A stretch of DNA of 5,317 nucleotides from an uncultured Prevotella sp. Lineage in GTDB: Bacteria; Bacteroidota; Bacteroidia; Bacteroidales; Bacteroidaceae. This document shows positions 1 to 5,317 of this stretch, one piece after another (within the stretch, counting starts at the first letter, position 1; every line of letters starts with the position of its first letter). The position numbers and the translations under genes are program-made. The DNA lies in the NCBI GenBank assembly GCA_905210845.1, contig CAJLYG010000209.1:1-5317 (forward strand), in the 5' to 3' direction. Below the pieces are notes generated by a model. That model was not told where the DNA came from. It made no database searches and was given only the letters and a program-made list of their open reading frames with translations.

Positions 1-274
1 GGCGCGTTGCTCAAAATCGCCTCATTGGTGCACAGCTCGGCGTGTTTGGCCATTTCCCAGGTGCTGCCATGCCCGCACGCAGGAGCTTTTCAACCTTTTC
101 TTTCTCTACCGCTTTGTCTTGATACGAACGGATACTTGTCCGTGAGAGGATGTTCTTATATACTGCATCCTCATCAGAATGACCGGTGCCCTGGGTCGTG
201 GAGGCCTGCAACAGGCGGATGCTGACAAATGCCAGGGCGAGTACCAAGACAATGATGATTAATCTTGAACTCAT
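1..274 (-). pseudogene. Membrane-anchored nitroreductase-family protein, 5' part, frame disrupted, cut by window edge
   Basis: The start is the ATG at 272-274 (MSSRLIII...), 13 nt after the stop of the flavin/Fe-S gene, so the two are probably one operon. Residues about 6-22 form a hydrophobic signal anchor, which would place the domain outside the cytoplasm. Residues 42-54 (ILSRTSIRSYQDK) match the opening of the nitroreductase fold, where the Arg/Ser-rich stretch binds FMN phosphate. Residues 62-72 (VEKLLRAGMAAP) match the next helix and the conserved AAP. Family members then continue with S/T..N.QPW; here the frame instead runs to a TGA at 11-13, giving only 87 residues. Another frame, open from after the stop at 90-92 to the window edge, reads TWEMAKHAELCTNEAILSNA. 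That could be the helix leading to the family's usual AP..VV strand, but the link is weak. I infer a frameshift, probably with a deletion, near 56-61. FMN-dependent NAD(P)H oxidoreductase activity is the family role; the substrate is unknown. Confidence 0.6.
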
Positions 275-287
275 GATACTGATGATT

Positions 288-1357
288 TTATTTGTTGTTT
301 TGACTGATCTTGAATAAGGTGCCCGTTGGACATACGAAACGGCAGTAAGGTCGCATGACGATGGTAGAGAGGAGCACGAAGGCGATGGCAATGCCAATGA
401 CGACCCATGAAGCCGACTGGAAGATAAAGGCTGAGAACGGCTCATAGTCGATCCAGTCGAACCATATTCCAGTCCATAGGCAGAACATCAGGACTGCCCA
501 AAGCAGTTGCCGGAACCGATCGAGCCGCTTGACGGTCTTCGGCTTCATCTTGATTTTGTAGGGCACACATTTCCCGGTCAGCTCCTGGAGAGAGCCAAAT
601 GGGCAGATATGGGTACAATAGTATGATTTCTTACCAAACAGCGGGTAGATAAATGCCGTGACCAGCATGATGCAGGGCACTAAAAGGGAAATGACATTCA
701 CCCGTTCGACATGTACCCGATCAGTGAAGCGTAGGAAATAAAGCTCCCGCACCAGAATCCGAGGACGATGATGTTGAGGATTTGCTGGAACGTGTGGTAT
801 TTCCTGTTCTTGTAGAACAAGGGAATGATGGCAGCCATGAGCACGACGATCAAGCCGGCTATAGCCTTTGCACTCAGGTCGAGCGAGTCGTACCAGTGCT
901 TTTCCGCGGTGTTCTTGAGCGCATATTGTATGCCTCTTTGCATGTTCCCGATGATGGCCTTGGAAGAAAATGTGGCTCCAGAGACTGCGTCCACCTTCAT
1001 GGCTGCGGCTTCTTCCAAGGACTTGCCGTTCCAGCGGGTCAGCAATGCCTGGGCCTTATGGAAGAAATCAGGCGTCTCCGTGTTCTTCAGGGAAACGACC
1101 TTGCTGATCTTCCCGTCCTTGACAAATATCTCGAGCGGCACATTCCCCCCGAATCCGGTGATGTCCTTGGCAAGATAAGTGGTGTTGATGACGATCGTCC
1201 CATCCTTTTCCGTGCGTAAGGTATCTCCTTGGATACCCGCCTTGGTCTCCTGTTCGGCTTTCAGGGAATGTCCGAGCCATTTCCCGTCCCGTCTCACGGA
1301 TACTGCAAAAATCATGAGGAAGCAAATTCCCAAGTTCAATAATTGTCTTATTTTCAT
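288..1357 (-). pseudogene. Membrane FMN-binding / 4Fe-4S protein (NosR-like), single-base frameshift
   Basis: Two overlapping reading frames together make one protein of about 356 residues. The first part (ATG at 1355-1357, preceded by TTAGAAAGAG, stop at 698-700) has an N-terminal hydrophobic anchor (about 5-22), an FMN-binding domain with DAVSGATFSS (SGAT at 126-129, Thr129 being the expected covalent flavin site as in RnfG/NqrC), and membrane helices near 164-181 and 191-212. The second part (stop at 288-290) carries further helices and two CxxxCP motifs, YYCTHICPFG and PYCRFVCPTG (Cys 248/252 and 339/343 after repair), typical of the Fer4_5 domain in NosR-like proteins. The frame breaks at the GGG of 701-703: the first frame ends SNG-stop while the other continues VNVISLLVP. 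One extra G would join them. The family passes electrons across or along the membrane between flavin and Fe-S centres. The following nitroreductase is a plausible partner (inference). As written, the product would lack its Fe-S half. Confidence 0.8.
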
Positions 1358-1437
1358 ACTCTTTCTAAGGTCATTTAGGGTCATTGATGATGATATCCTG
1401 ATGAGGTAATCTATGCTCTCGCATATTTTTTATACTG

Positions 1438-1445
1438 CAAAGCTA
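1438..1445 (-). promoter_or_regulatory. Candidate -7 box for the redox operon
   Basis: The minus strand reads TAGCTTTG, an exact match to the Bacteroidetes -7 consensus TAnnTTTG, 80 nt upstream of the flavin/Fe-S gene start. No TTTG or TTG -33 element stands at the usual 19-21 nt spacing, so support rests on the -7 box and its position between a terminator-like hairpin and the gene. The whole stretch 1358-1614 otherwise holds no gene I can support. Confidence 0.45.
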
Positions 1446-1556
1446 CATAATAAAAATGAGAGAGAACTTCATAGAAGTCTCACTTTTAATATTATTTATG
1501 TTCTATTTGGAGAGTCTGTGTTCTGGCATAGGGTCCTGGGATCTTTGCTTAGAGAG

Positions 1557-1579
1557 AAAAAAAAGAAGGGAACCCTTGG
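1557..1579 (-). terminator. Probable intrinsic terminator after the DUF349 gene
   Basis: On the minus strand, about 35 nt after the DUF349 stop, the sequence CCAAGGGTTCCCTTC (palindromic AAGGG/CCCTT core at 1566-1577) is followed directly by a run of eight T at 1557-1564. The stem is short (four or five pairs once a loop is allowed), so it may be weak, but the placement and T-run fit rho-independent termination. A G-rich stretch (GGGGAGGGGG) precedes it. Confidence 0.5.
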
Positions 1580-1614
1580 CCCCCTCCCCAATTTATCAAT
1601 TTAAAAGATGAAAA

Positions 1615-3582
1615 TTAAGATTCTTCGTTGTCCTCTTCCTCGTCGTTTTCTTCGTTCTGCTTATCGATCGCCTTAATCTTTTCGCGGACCAGGTTAGCAT
1701 CATCTTTCAGCTTCTGCACCTTCCTGTTCATCTCGTCGATCAGGCTATTGCCCTTCTTTGACGACACATTCAGGAATCCGAGGTTGTTCTCGTAAGTCTG
1801 GATCTCCCCCTTTAGTTGTTCGTAGCGTCGCATCAGCCGTCCCCGTTCATTGTCCAAGGCATCCTCGCCCCGTTTCGCCACGTTCTTCAGGTTATTGCGG
1901 AAATTGTCGAGACGGCGGCGAGCCGTAGAGATGTTCAGTTCCTTATAGACCTTATCCAGGAGGTCGTGGTATTCCTTATAGATCTTGTCTTTCTCCTTGT
2001 AAGGCACATGTCCAATCGCGTTATATTCGTCGGTCAGCTCCTGTACCTTTTCCTGGGCATCCTCTGTTGTATTCTCGAGCAATTCCTTCAGTTGTGCGAT
2101 GACATTGCGTTTCTTCTCGAGATTCGTCCTTTCCTCGCTGCGTGTTCCCGCATTCGCGGCATTCCTTGCCTCGAAGAAGTGATTGCAAGCCGTGAGGAAG
2201 TCGTTCCAGAGCTGGTCGCCTAATTTCTTGGGCACCACGCCAATGGTCTTCCATTCTTTCTGCAGGGCAATCAACTTATCGCTGGTCGACTTCCAGTCTG
2301 TGCTGTCTTGCAGTGCTTGTGCTTTCTCCACCAATGCTTTTTTCTTCTCCGCATTCTCTGCGAAGCGTTGCTTCAGTCCCTTGAAGAACTCTGCTTTCCT
2401 TCCGAAGAAATCATCGCAGGCAGCGCGGAAGCGCTCAAAGATCTTCACATTCATCTTCTGTGGGGCAAACCCGATCTTCTTCCAGTCAGCCTGGATGGCA
2501 ATGATCTCCTTGGTATGCTTCTCCCAGTCAGCGGCTCCCTTGTTCTCTTCCTTAGCAATTGCCTCCACCTTTTCGCAGAGTGCAGTTTTCTTGGTCAGGT
2601 TTTCTTCCTCCTGCGCACGTAAGTTCTCAAAGTGCTGTTGGTGCCGTTTATTGATGACGGTAGATGCCGCCTTGAAGCGTGCCCAGATCTGTTCGCGGAG
2701 CTCTTTAGCTACCGGCCCGATCTCGCGGTATTCCTGATGCAGTTCCTGCAGTTGGTGGAACGCGCTGATGACATCAGGCTCATCAGCCAACTTCTCGGCA
2801 GCTTCGCAGAGCTTGGTCTTCAGCTCCAAGTTCTTTTTGAAGTCATATTCGCGTGCCTCACTGTTCAGCTTGAGCAAGTCGTAGAACTGTTCCACGTAGA
2901 GCTGGTAATTTCTCCAAAGCTCATTGGCTTTGTCTGCAGGTACCGCCTTTATCTCTTTCCATTGCTGTTGCAGGTCCTTGAACTCTTGGTAGGATTTATT
3001 GGCTTCCTCCGGCGATGTTGCCAGCGACTTTATCTTTTCGATGATCTCAAGTTTCTTTTCGAGGTTTTCCTGTTTCTCAGCTTCCTGTTCCTGGAATTGC
3101 TTGGCGCGTTTTTCCTTGATGATTCCCATCTCAGCCTTGAACATCTCCTCATCCTCATCCGGCAGAACCTCGTATTCTTCGGGCTTCCCCCCAGCCTCTA
3201 AGTATTCCTTCTGCTGCTCATCTCGCTCAGCGTTATGGATCTTATAGAATGTGGTCTTCAGGTGGTCGATTTCCTCTTTGTTAGGAATTTCATCACTACT
3301 GGCGATTTCCTTCACACGTTCCAGGACCTCCTTCTTGGACGTATAGACCTTCTTGGCGGGATCATCAGCCTTGGGTGATGCGTCGCTTTCCGGTTCTTCC
3401 GTCTTCCCTTCAGTCACCGATACCTCAGCCTGAGGCCCTTCGTCGGTTTCCTTCGGAGTATCCCCTTGCGCGTTCTGTACTTGAGAATCAGTAGCGGTTG
3501 CTTCCTCAACTACTGGTCCTTCCACTTTTTTCTCGTCTTGTAAATTGCCCTGATTCAGAGCGTTCTCTTGAGAGTCCATCAT
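1615..3582 (-). CDS. DUF349 repeat protein, 655 aa
   Basis: This is a complete, highly charged, soluble, mostly helical protein with no signal peptide or membrane segment. Residues 1-75 are an acidic, low-complexity, probably disordered tail. From about 80 it is alpha-helical. Five copies of the DUF349 motif (aromatic, then I(G/K)xxP, then a helix) are visible: QQWKEIKAVP (W208), QEYREIGPVA (Y285), ADWKKIGFAP (W367), KEWKTIGVVP (W444) and DEYNAIGHVP (Y520), spaced 76-82 residues. A basic coiled-coil region (about 553-640) and an acidic end, EENDEEEDNEES, follow. Long DUF349 proteins of this layout are common in Bacteroidetes; I know of no established biochemical function, and the structure suggests a cytoplasmic scaffold or binding protein only by inference. 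The gene starts MM, so the start may be 3582 or 3579. It lies 143 nt after corA with its own -7 box, so separate transcription is likely. Confidence 0.93.
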   Translation of the reverse strand: MMDSQENALNQGNLQDEKKVEGPVVEEATATDSQVQNAQGDTPKETDEGPQAEVSVTEGKTEEPESDASPKADDPAKKVYTSKKEVLERVKEIASSDEIPNKEEIDHLKTTFYKIHNAERDEQQKEYLEAGGKPEEYEVLPDEDEEMFKAEMGIIKEKRAKQFQEQEAEKQENLEKKLEIIEKIKSLATSPEEANKSYQEFKDLQQQWKEIKAVPADKANELWRNYQLYVEQFYDLLKLNSEAREYDFKKNLELKTKLCEAAEKLADEPDVISAFHQLQELHQEYREIGPVAKELREQIWARFKAASTVINKRHQQHFENLRAQEEENLTKKTALCEKVEAIAKEENKGAADWEKHTKEIIAIQADWKKIGFAPQKMNVKIFERFRAACDDFFGRKAEFFKGLKQRFAENAEKKKALVEKAQALQDSTDWKSTSDKLIALQKEWKTIGVVPKKLGDQLWNDFLTACNHFFEARNAANAGTRSEERTNLEKKRNVIAQLKELLENTTEDAQEKVQELTDEYNAIGHVPYKEKDKIYKEYHDLLDKVYKELNISTARRRLDNFRNNLKNVAKRGEDALDNERGRLMRRYEQLKGEIQTYENNLGFLNVSSKKGNSLIDEMNRKVQKLKDDANLVREKIKAIDKQNEENDEEEDNEES

Positions 3583-3663
3583 TTCACTGTTTTAGTTTAT
3601 GACACGGTATTTCAACTTGAGATACGGCGGAGCACGTAAATCCCCATACCCCCTTATCAAATG

Positions 3664-3671
3664 CAAACTTA
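3664..3671 (-). promoter_or_regulatory. Candidate -7 box for the DUF349 gene
   Basis: The minus strand reads TAAGTTTG, an exact TAnnTTTG match, 81 nt upstream of the first ATG of the DUF349 gene. No clear TTTG -33 element is present; the upstream DNA is a T-rich run (3671-3690). The implied leader is about 75 nt. No good terminator is visible between the corA stop and this box, so read-through from corA remains possible. Confidence 0.5.
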
Positions 3672-3725
3672 GATAAAAAAATTGTAAAATCCTAATGAAT
3701 GGCGATTTTTTTTCAAAAAAAGCAT

Positions 3726-4652
3726 TTAAAGGAGTCGTTTATTCCTCAAAATCCACCAAGAGAGTCCTGATACGATGACGGAAATGACCAATGCGATGAG
3801 GAATCCATACTTATAAGTTTCCATCCCATTGATCAAGTTCATGCCGAAGAGAGAGGCGATGAGGGTAGGGAACATCATGATAATACTCACGGATGTCAGG
3901 GTTCGCATCACTGTGTTCATGTTGTTGTTGATGATGCTGGAATAGGTATCCATAGTCGACTCAAGGATGTCGGAATAGATGCTGGTGGTTTCCCTTGCCT
4001 GTGTCATCTCGATATTCACGTCCTCGATCAGGTCTGCGTCCAGCTCATCCACCTGCAACTTGAACTTCAATTTGGCGAGCAGGTTTTCATTACCGCGGAT
4101 TGACGTAATGAAATAGGTGAGGGAGTCTTGCAATCTGCTTAGTCCGATCAGGCTCTCGTTGTTCACGCCATGGTCGAGATTGTGCTTTGCCTTCTCAATC
4201 AGGGCGTTGATCTGCTTCAGCCTTTTCAGGTACCACACGGCGGAGGAGAGGAAAAGGCGGAAGATCAGGTCTACATAGTCCGTAAATCCTACACCCCGTT
4301 TCTGCTGGTAGCTCACGAAGTCGATCATCATGTTCGTCTCGTAGTAGCACACGGTGATGGTAACGTCACGTTTATGGATGATGCCCAAGGGCACTGTCGT
4401 ATACGGCGTGCGTGAACGGATTTCCTTGACATAAGGGATACGCAGGATGATCAGCATCCATCCGTCATCATATTCGTAACGGGCGCGCTCATCAGTATCG
4501 CTGATGTCCGAGAGGAAATACTCAGGTATTTCGAATTTATCTTCCAGCAATTGCTGGTCTTCATCAGTTGGACATGTTACCTGTATCCAGCAGTTGGGCT
4601 GCCATTCTTCGATGGCTTTCAGATTTGAGTTGATATTCCAATATGTTCTCAT
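3726..4652 (-). CDS. corA: CorA-family magnesium/divalent-cation transporter
   Basis: This is an inner-membrane channel that lets Mg2+ (in some members Co2+, Ni2+ or Zn2+) into the cell as a homopentamer. With the start at 4652 it has 308 residues, normal for the family. The N-terminal cytoplasmic alpha/beta domain (about 1-130) is followed by the long stalk helix (about 135-250) and the conserved NNMNTVMRTLT stretch leading into TM1 (about 251-270). TM1 ends in the signature GMN (270-272). TM2 is about 282-302, followed by the basic end RNKRLL. The loop after GMN reads LINGMETYKYG and lacks the MPEL motif of classical CorA, so ion preference cannot be read from the sequence. An in-frame ATG at 4665-4667 would add five residues (MEISE); I prefer 4652 because GGAG lies 9 nt upstream of it and I recall homologues beginning M(R/K)TY, but the choice is uncertain. 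The gene has its own promoter and a structured leader. Confidence 0.92.
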   Translation of the reverse strand: MRTYWNINSNLKAIEEWQPNCWIQVTCPTDEDQQLLEDKFEIPEYFLSDISDTDERARYEYDDGWMLIILRIPYVKEIRSRTPYTTVPLGIIHKRDVTITVCYYETNMMIDFVSYQQKRGVGFTDYVDLIFRLFLSSAVWYLKRLKQINALIEKAKHNLDHGVNNESLIGLSRLQDSLTYFITSIRGNENLLAKLKFKLQVDELDADLIEDVNIEMTQARETTSIYSDILESTMDTYSSIINNNMNTVMRTLTSVSIIMMFPTLIASLFGMNLINGMETYKYGFLIALVISVIVSGLSWWILRNKRLL

Positions 4653-4674
4653 TTCGCTAATCTCCATACGTTAA

Positions 4675-4715
4675 TAGGTTGAAGATCAGCTCACTCAGAG
4701 TCTTTCCCCAACCTA
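4675..4715 (-). other. Stem-loop in the corA leader
   Basis: In the minus-strand transcript the arm UAGGUUGGGGA (4715-4705) pairs with UCUUCAACCUA (4685-4675): nine Watson-Crick pairs and two G-U pairs around a 19-nt loop. It ends 7 nt before the upstream ATG (4667) and 22 nt before the preferred ATG (4652), close to the GGAG. It has no T-run, so it is not a terminator. It may affect translation or message stability; no known riboswitch class is recognised. Confidence 0.4.
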
Positions 4716-4775
4716 CAGATTGTAATTTTCCGCGTGATAATCGTCCATAAATTCTTATTTCTTTTTTTGTTTGTG

Positions 4776-4806
4776 CAAAGGTATAACAAATTTCCCAAAC
4801 GGACAA
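4776..4806 (-). promoter_or_regulatory. corA promoter, Bacteroidetes type
   Basis: The minus strand has TACCTTTG at 4783-4776, within TTATACCTTTGCA, an exact match to TAnnTTTG. A TTG at 4806-4804 stands 20 nt upstream of it, fitting the -33 element. This is the best promoter in the window. It implies a leader of roughly 100 nt before corA. Confidence 0.65.
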
Positions 4807-4809
4807 CCC

Positions 4810-4853
4810 TTTGCCTGATTTTCTTTTTGATTAAATCATATAGGCAAATGCCT
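4810..4853. repeat. Cluster of inverted repeats upstream of the corA promoter
   Basis: Three dyads overlap just upstream of the corA -33 element: AGGCA-AA-TGCCT at 4842-4853, TGATT-A-AATCA at 4828-4838, and a longer pairing of TTTGCCT (4810-4816) with AGGCAAA (4842-4848), which continues inward as GATTT (4817-4821) with AAATC (4833-4837) after a 4-nt bulge. There is no T-run on the minus side, so it does not look like a terminator for the gene before it. An operator is possible but unproven. Confidence 0.35.
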
Positions 4854-4859
4854 TATCCA

Positions 4860-5138
4860 TCATTCCTTATGCTGTTTCGAAAGGTTGGATTTCATCCTTC
4901 GTTTTCTCGCCATGGCAAAGCTCAAACACGTTTGGCTTTGCTCGTTTGGCTTAACGAAAACGTTTAAATAGATGGTTGCGATCAAGGTAAAAGCGATGCC
5001 TCCGACCGTGATGAGGGATGGGGGAGTTGCCTCTGGGTTGGAAGCTAAGAGGTAATCAAGCCATCTGAACAGCCAACAGAGGAAGAGTAGGATGACAGGA
5101 AACAAAATCCACTTCTTCATTAATTCTTTCTTTTTCAT
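4860..5138 (-). CDS. Small two-helix membrane protein, unknown function, C-terminus possibly re-framed
   Basis: This is a 92-residue hypothetical protein that I cannot assign to a named family. It has a lysine-rich start, a hydrophobic helix at about 9-25 (WILFPVILLFLCWLF), a short polar loop with SNPEATPPS, and a second helix at about 43-61 (ITVGGIAFTLIATIYLNVF). Two positively flanked helices suggest an inner-membrane protein with both ends in the cytoplasm. The start may be the ATG at 5138 or the one at 5120 (MKKWIL). The C-terminal part after residue 65 is basic and unlike the rest (ARKRRMKSN). It begins at a 14-nt imperfect tandem duplication; without one copy, the frame would read VKPNVFELCHGEKTKDE and stop at 4867-4869. 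I infer that the present tail may be a frameshift product. No TAnnTTTG promoter is found between the gene and the hairpin at 5265-5296. It precedes corA, but the gap and the corA promoter argue against an obligate operon. Confidence 0.65.
   Translation of the reverse strand: MKKKELMKKWILFPVILLFLCWLFRWLDYLLASNPEATPPSLITVGGIAFTLIATIYLNVFVKPNEQSQTCLSFAMARKRRMKSNLSKQHKE
4915..4941. repeat. Inverted repeat inside the small membrane protein gene
   Basis: On the plus strand GCAAAGC (4915-4921) and CAAAC (4923-4927) pair with GTTTG (4930-4934) and GCTTTGC (4935-4941), with one bulged T. It lies in the 3' part of the gene and overlaps the 14-nt duplication. No T-run follows on either strand, so it is not a standard terminator. 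It may have helped template slippage. Confidence 0.45.
4929..4952. repeat. 14-nt imperfect tandem duplication
   Basis: CGTTTGGCTT occurs at 4929-4938 and again at 4943-4952, a 14-nt period. Since 14 is not a multiple of three, gain or loss of one copy changes the reading frame of the small membrane protein that contains it. Confidence 0.6.
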
Positions 5139-5264
5139 CTCTTTTTATGTGTAGGTTCCATTTTCTTTCAGGTTTACTCATCCGCGATGTCATGTCAATA
5201 AGCAGGGGAAGAGAATGGGATTCGTGCCTATTGCTATTCTGCGATATCGTTTGTCGAAAAGGAA

Positions 5265-5296
5265 AGAGGGTGTATCAAAATTCTGATGCATCCTCT
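5265..5296. terminator. Strong stem-loop, likely bidirectional terminator
   Basis: AGAGGGTGTATCA (5265-5277) pairs with TGATGCATCCTCT (5284-5296) around the loop AAATTC: thirteen pairs, two of them G-T. The plus side is followed by a T-rich stretch (ATTTCTTATTATTT) and the minus side by TTCCTTTTC. This fits termination in either direction. On the minus strand it would end a gene lying to the right of the window, so the small membrane protein gene would need its own promoter within 5139-5264. I found no other feature in that stretch. Confidence 0.6.
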
Positions 5297-5317
5297 ATTT
5301 CTTATTATTTATGAAAA

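Noticed and set aside
275..445. Upstream extension of the nitroreductase frame to 445
   Set aside because: The extra 57 residues are Ser-rich, overlap the Fe-S coding region and precede a good signal anchor starting at the ATG of 274.
698..703. Programmed -1 frameshifting to make the full flavin/Fe-S protein
   Set aside because: There is no X XXY YYZ slippery heptamer in the right frame and no obvious stimulating hairpin just downstream, so a lost base is the simpler explanation.
782..1219. Open frames on the plus strand opposite the FMN-binding domain
   Set aside because: The minus strand encodes a coherent FMN-binding domain with SGAT; the opposite frames show no motif and no start context.
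1413..1604. A 63-residue plus-strand frame in the gap before the redox operon
   Set aside because: It overlaps both the candidate promoter and the terminator-like hairpin of the minus-strand genes, has no family resemblance, and its composition is that of AT-rich intergenic DNA.
1816..3247. Several long open frames on the plus strand opposite the DUF349 gene
   Set aside because: They are rich in Leu, Phe and Ser, as expected from reading Glu/Lys-rich helical codons backwards, and have no recognisable domain. The minus-strand protein is a clear family member.
3600..3630. Short inverted repeat TATTTC/GAGATA in the DUF349 leader
   Set aside because: It has six pairs including one G-T and a 5-nt loop, weak enough to occur by chance in the leader.
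3701..3725. T-run and A-run after the corA stop as a terminator
   Set aside because: The run TTTTTTTGAAAAAAAA forms only an A-T stem with almost no loop and has no GC-rich stem before it, so I do not call it.
4734..4967. A 77-residue plus-strand frame over the corA promoter
   Set aside because: It crosses the promoter, the dyad cluster and the tail of the small membrane protein gene, and shows no domain.

Overview
The window looks like an ordinary chromosomal segment of a Bacteroidales bacterium (Bacteroides/Parabacteroides type). Three things suggest this: matches to the Bacteroidetes sigma -7 box TAnnTTTG upstream of three genes, weak Shine-Dalgarno sequences, and the protein families present. 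All recognisable genes lie on the minus strand, so transcription runs from high to low coordinates.

In transcription order: (1) a 13-bp stem-loop at 5265-5296, probably a bidirectional terminator, isolates the block from whatever lies to the right. (2) A small two-helix membrane protein of unknown function (4860-5138) has a C-terminus that seems to have been re-framed by a 14-nt imperfect duplication. (3) A CorA-family divalent-cation transporter (3726-4652) has a good Bacteroidetes promoter, dyad-rich DNA just upstream of it, and a roughly 100-nt leader with an 11-pair hairpin close to the start codon. (4) A 655-residue protein with five DUF349 repeats (1615-3582) has its own -7 box and is followed by a likely intrinsic terminator. 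(5) A two-gene redox operon follows: a membrane flavin/iron-sulfur protein of the NosR-like type (288-1357) and, 13 nt downstream, a membrane-anchored nitroreductase-family protein (1-274, running off the window).

Both redox genes are broken as written. The flavin/Fe-S gene has a clean single-base frameshift at a GGG run (701-703); adding one G restores a continuous protein of about 356 residues. The nitroreductase loses its frame right after the conserved MAAP motif and appears to lack the segment that normally follows. Either the operon is decaying in this strain or this part of the assembly has base errors; the sequence alone cannot decide.

I see no mobile element, CRISPR array, tRNA, rRNA or defence system, and nothing that convincingly amounts to a new system. 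The most useful points for follow-up are the disrupted redox operon, the re-framed small membrane protein, and the structured corA upstream and leader region.
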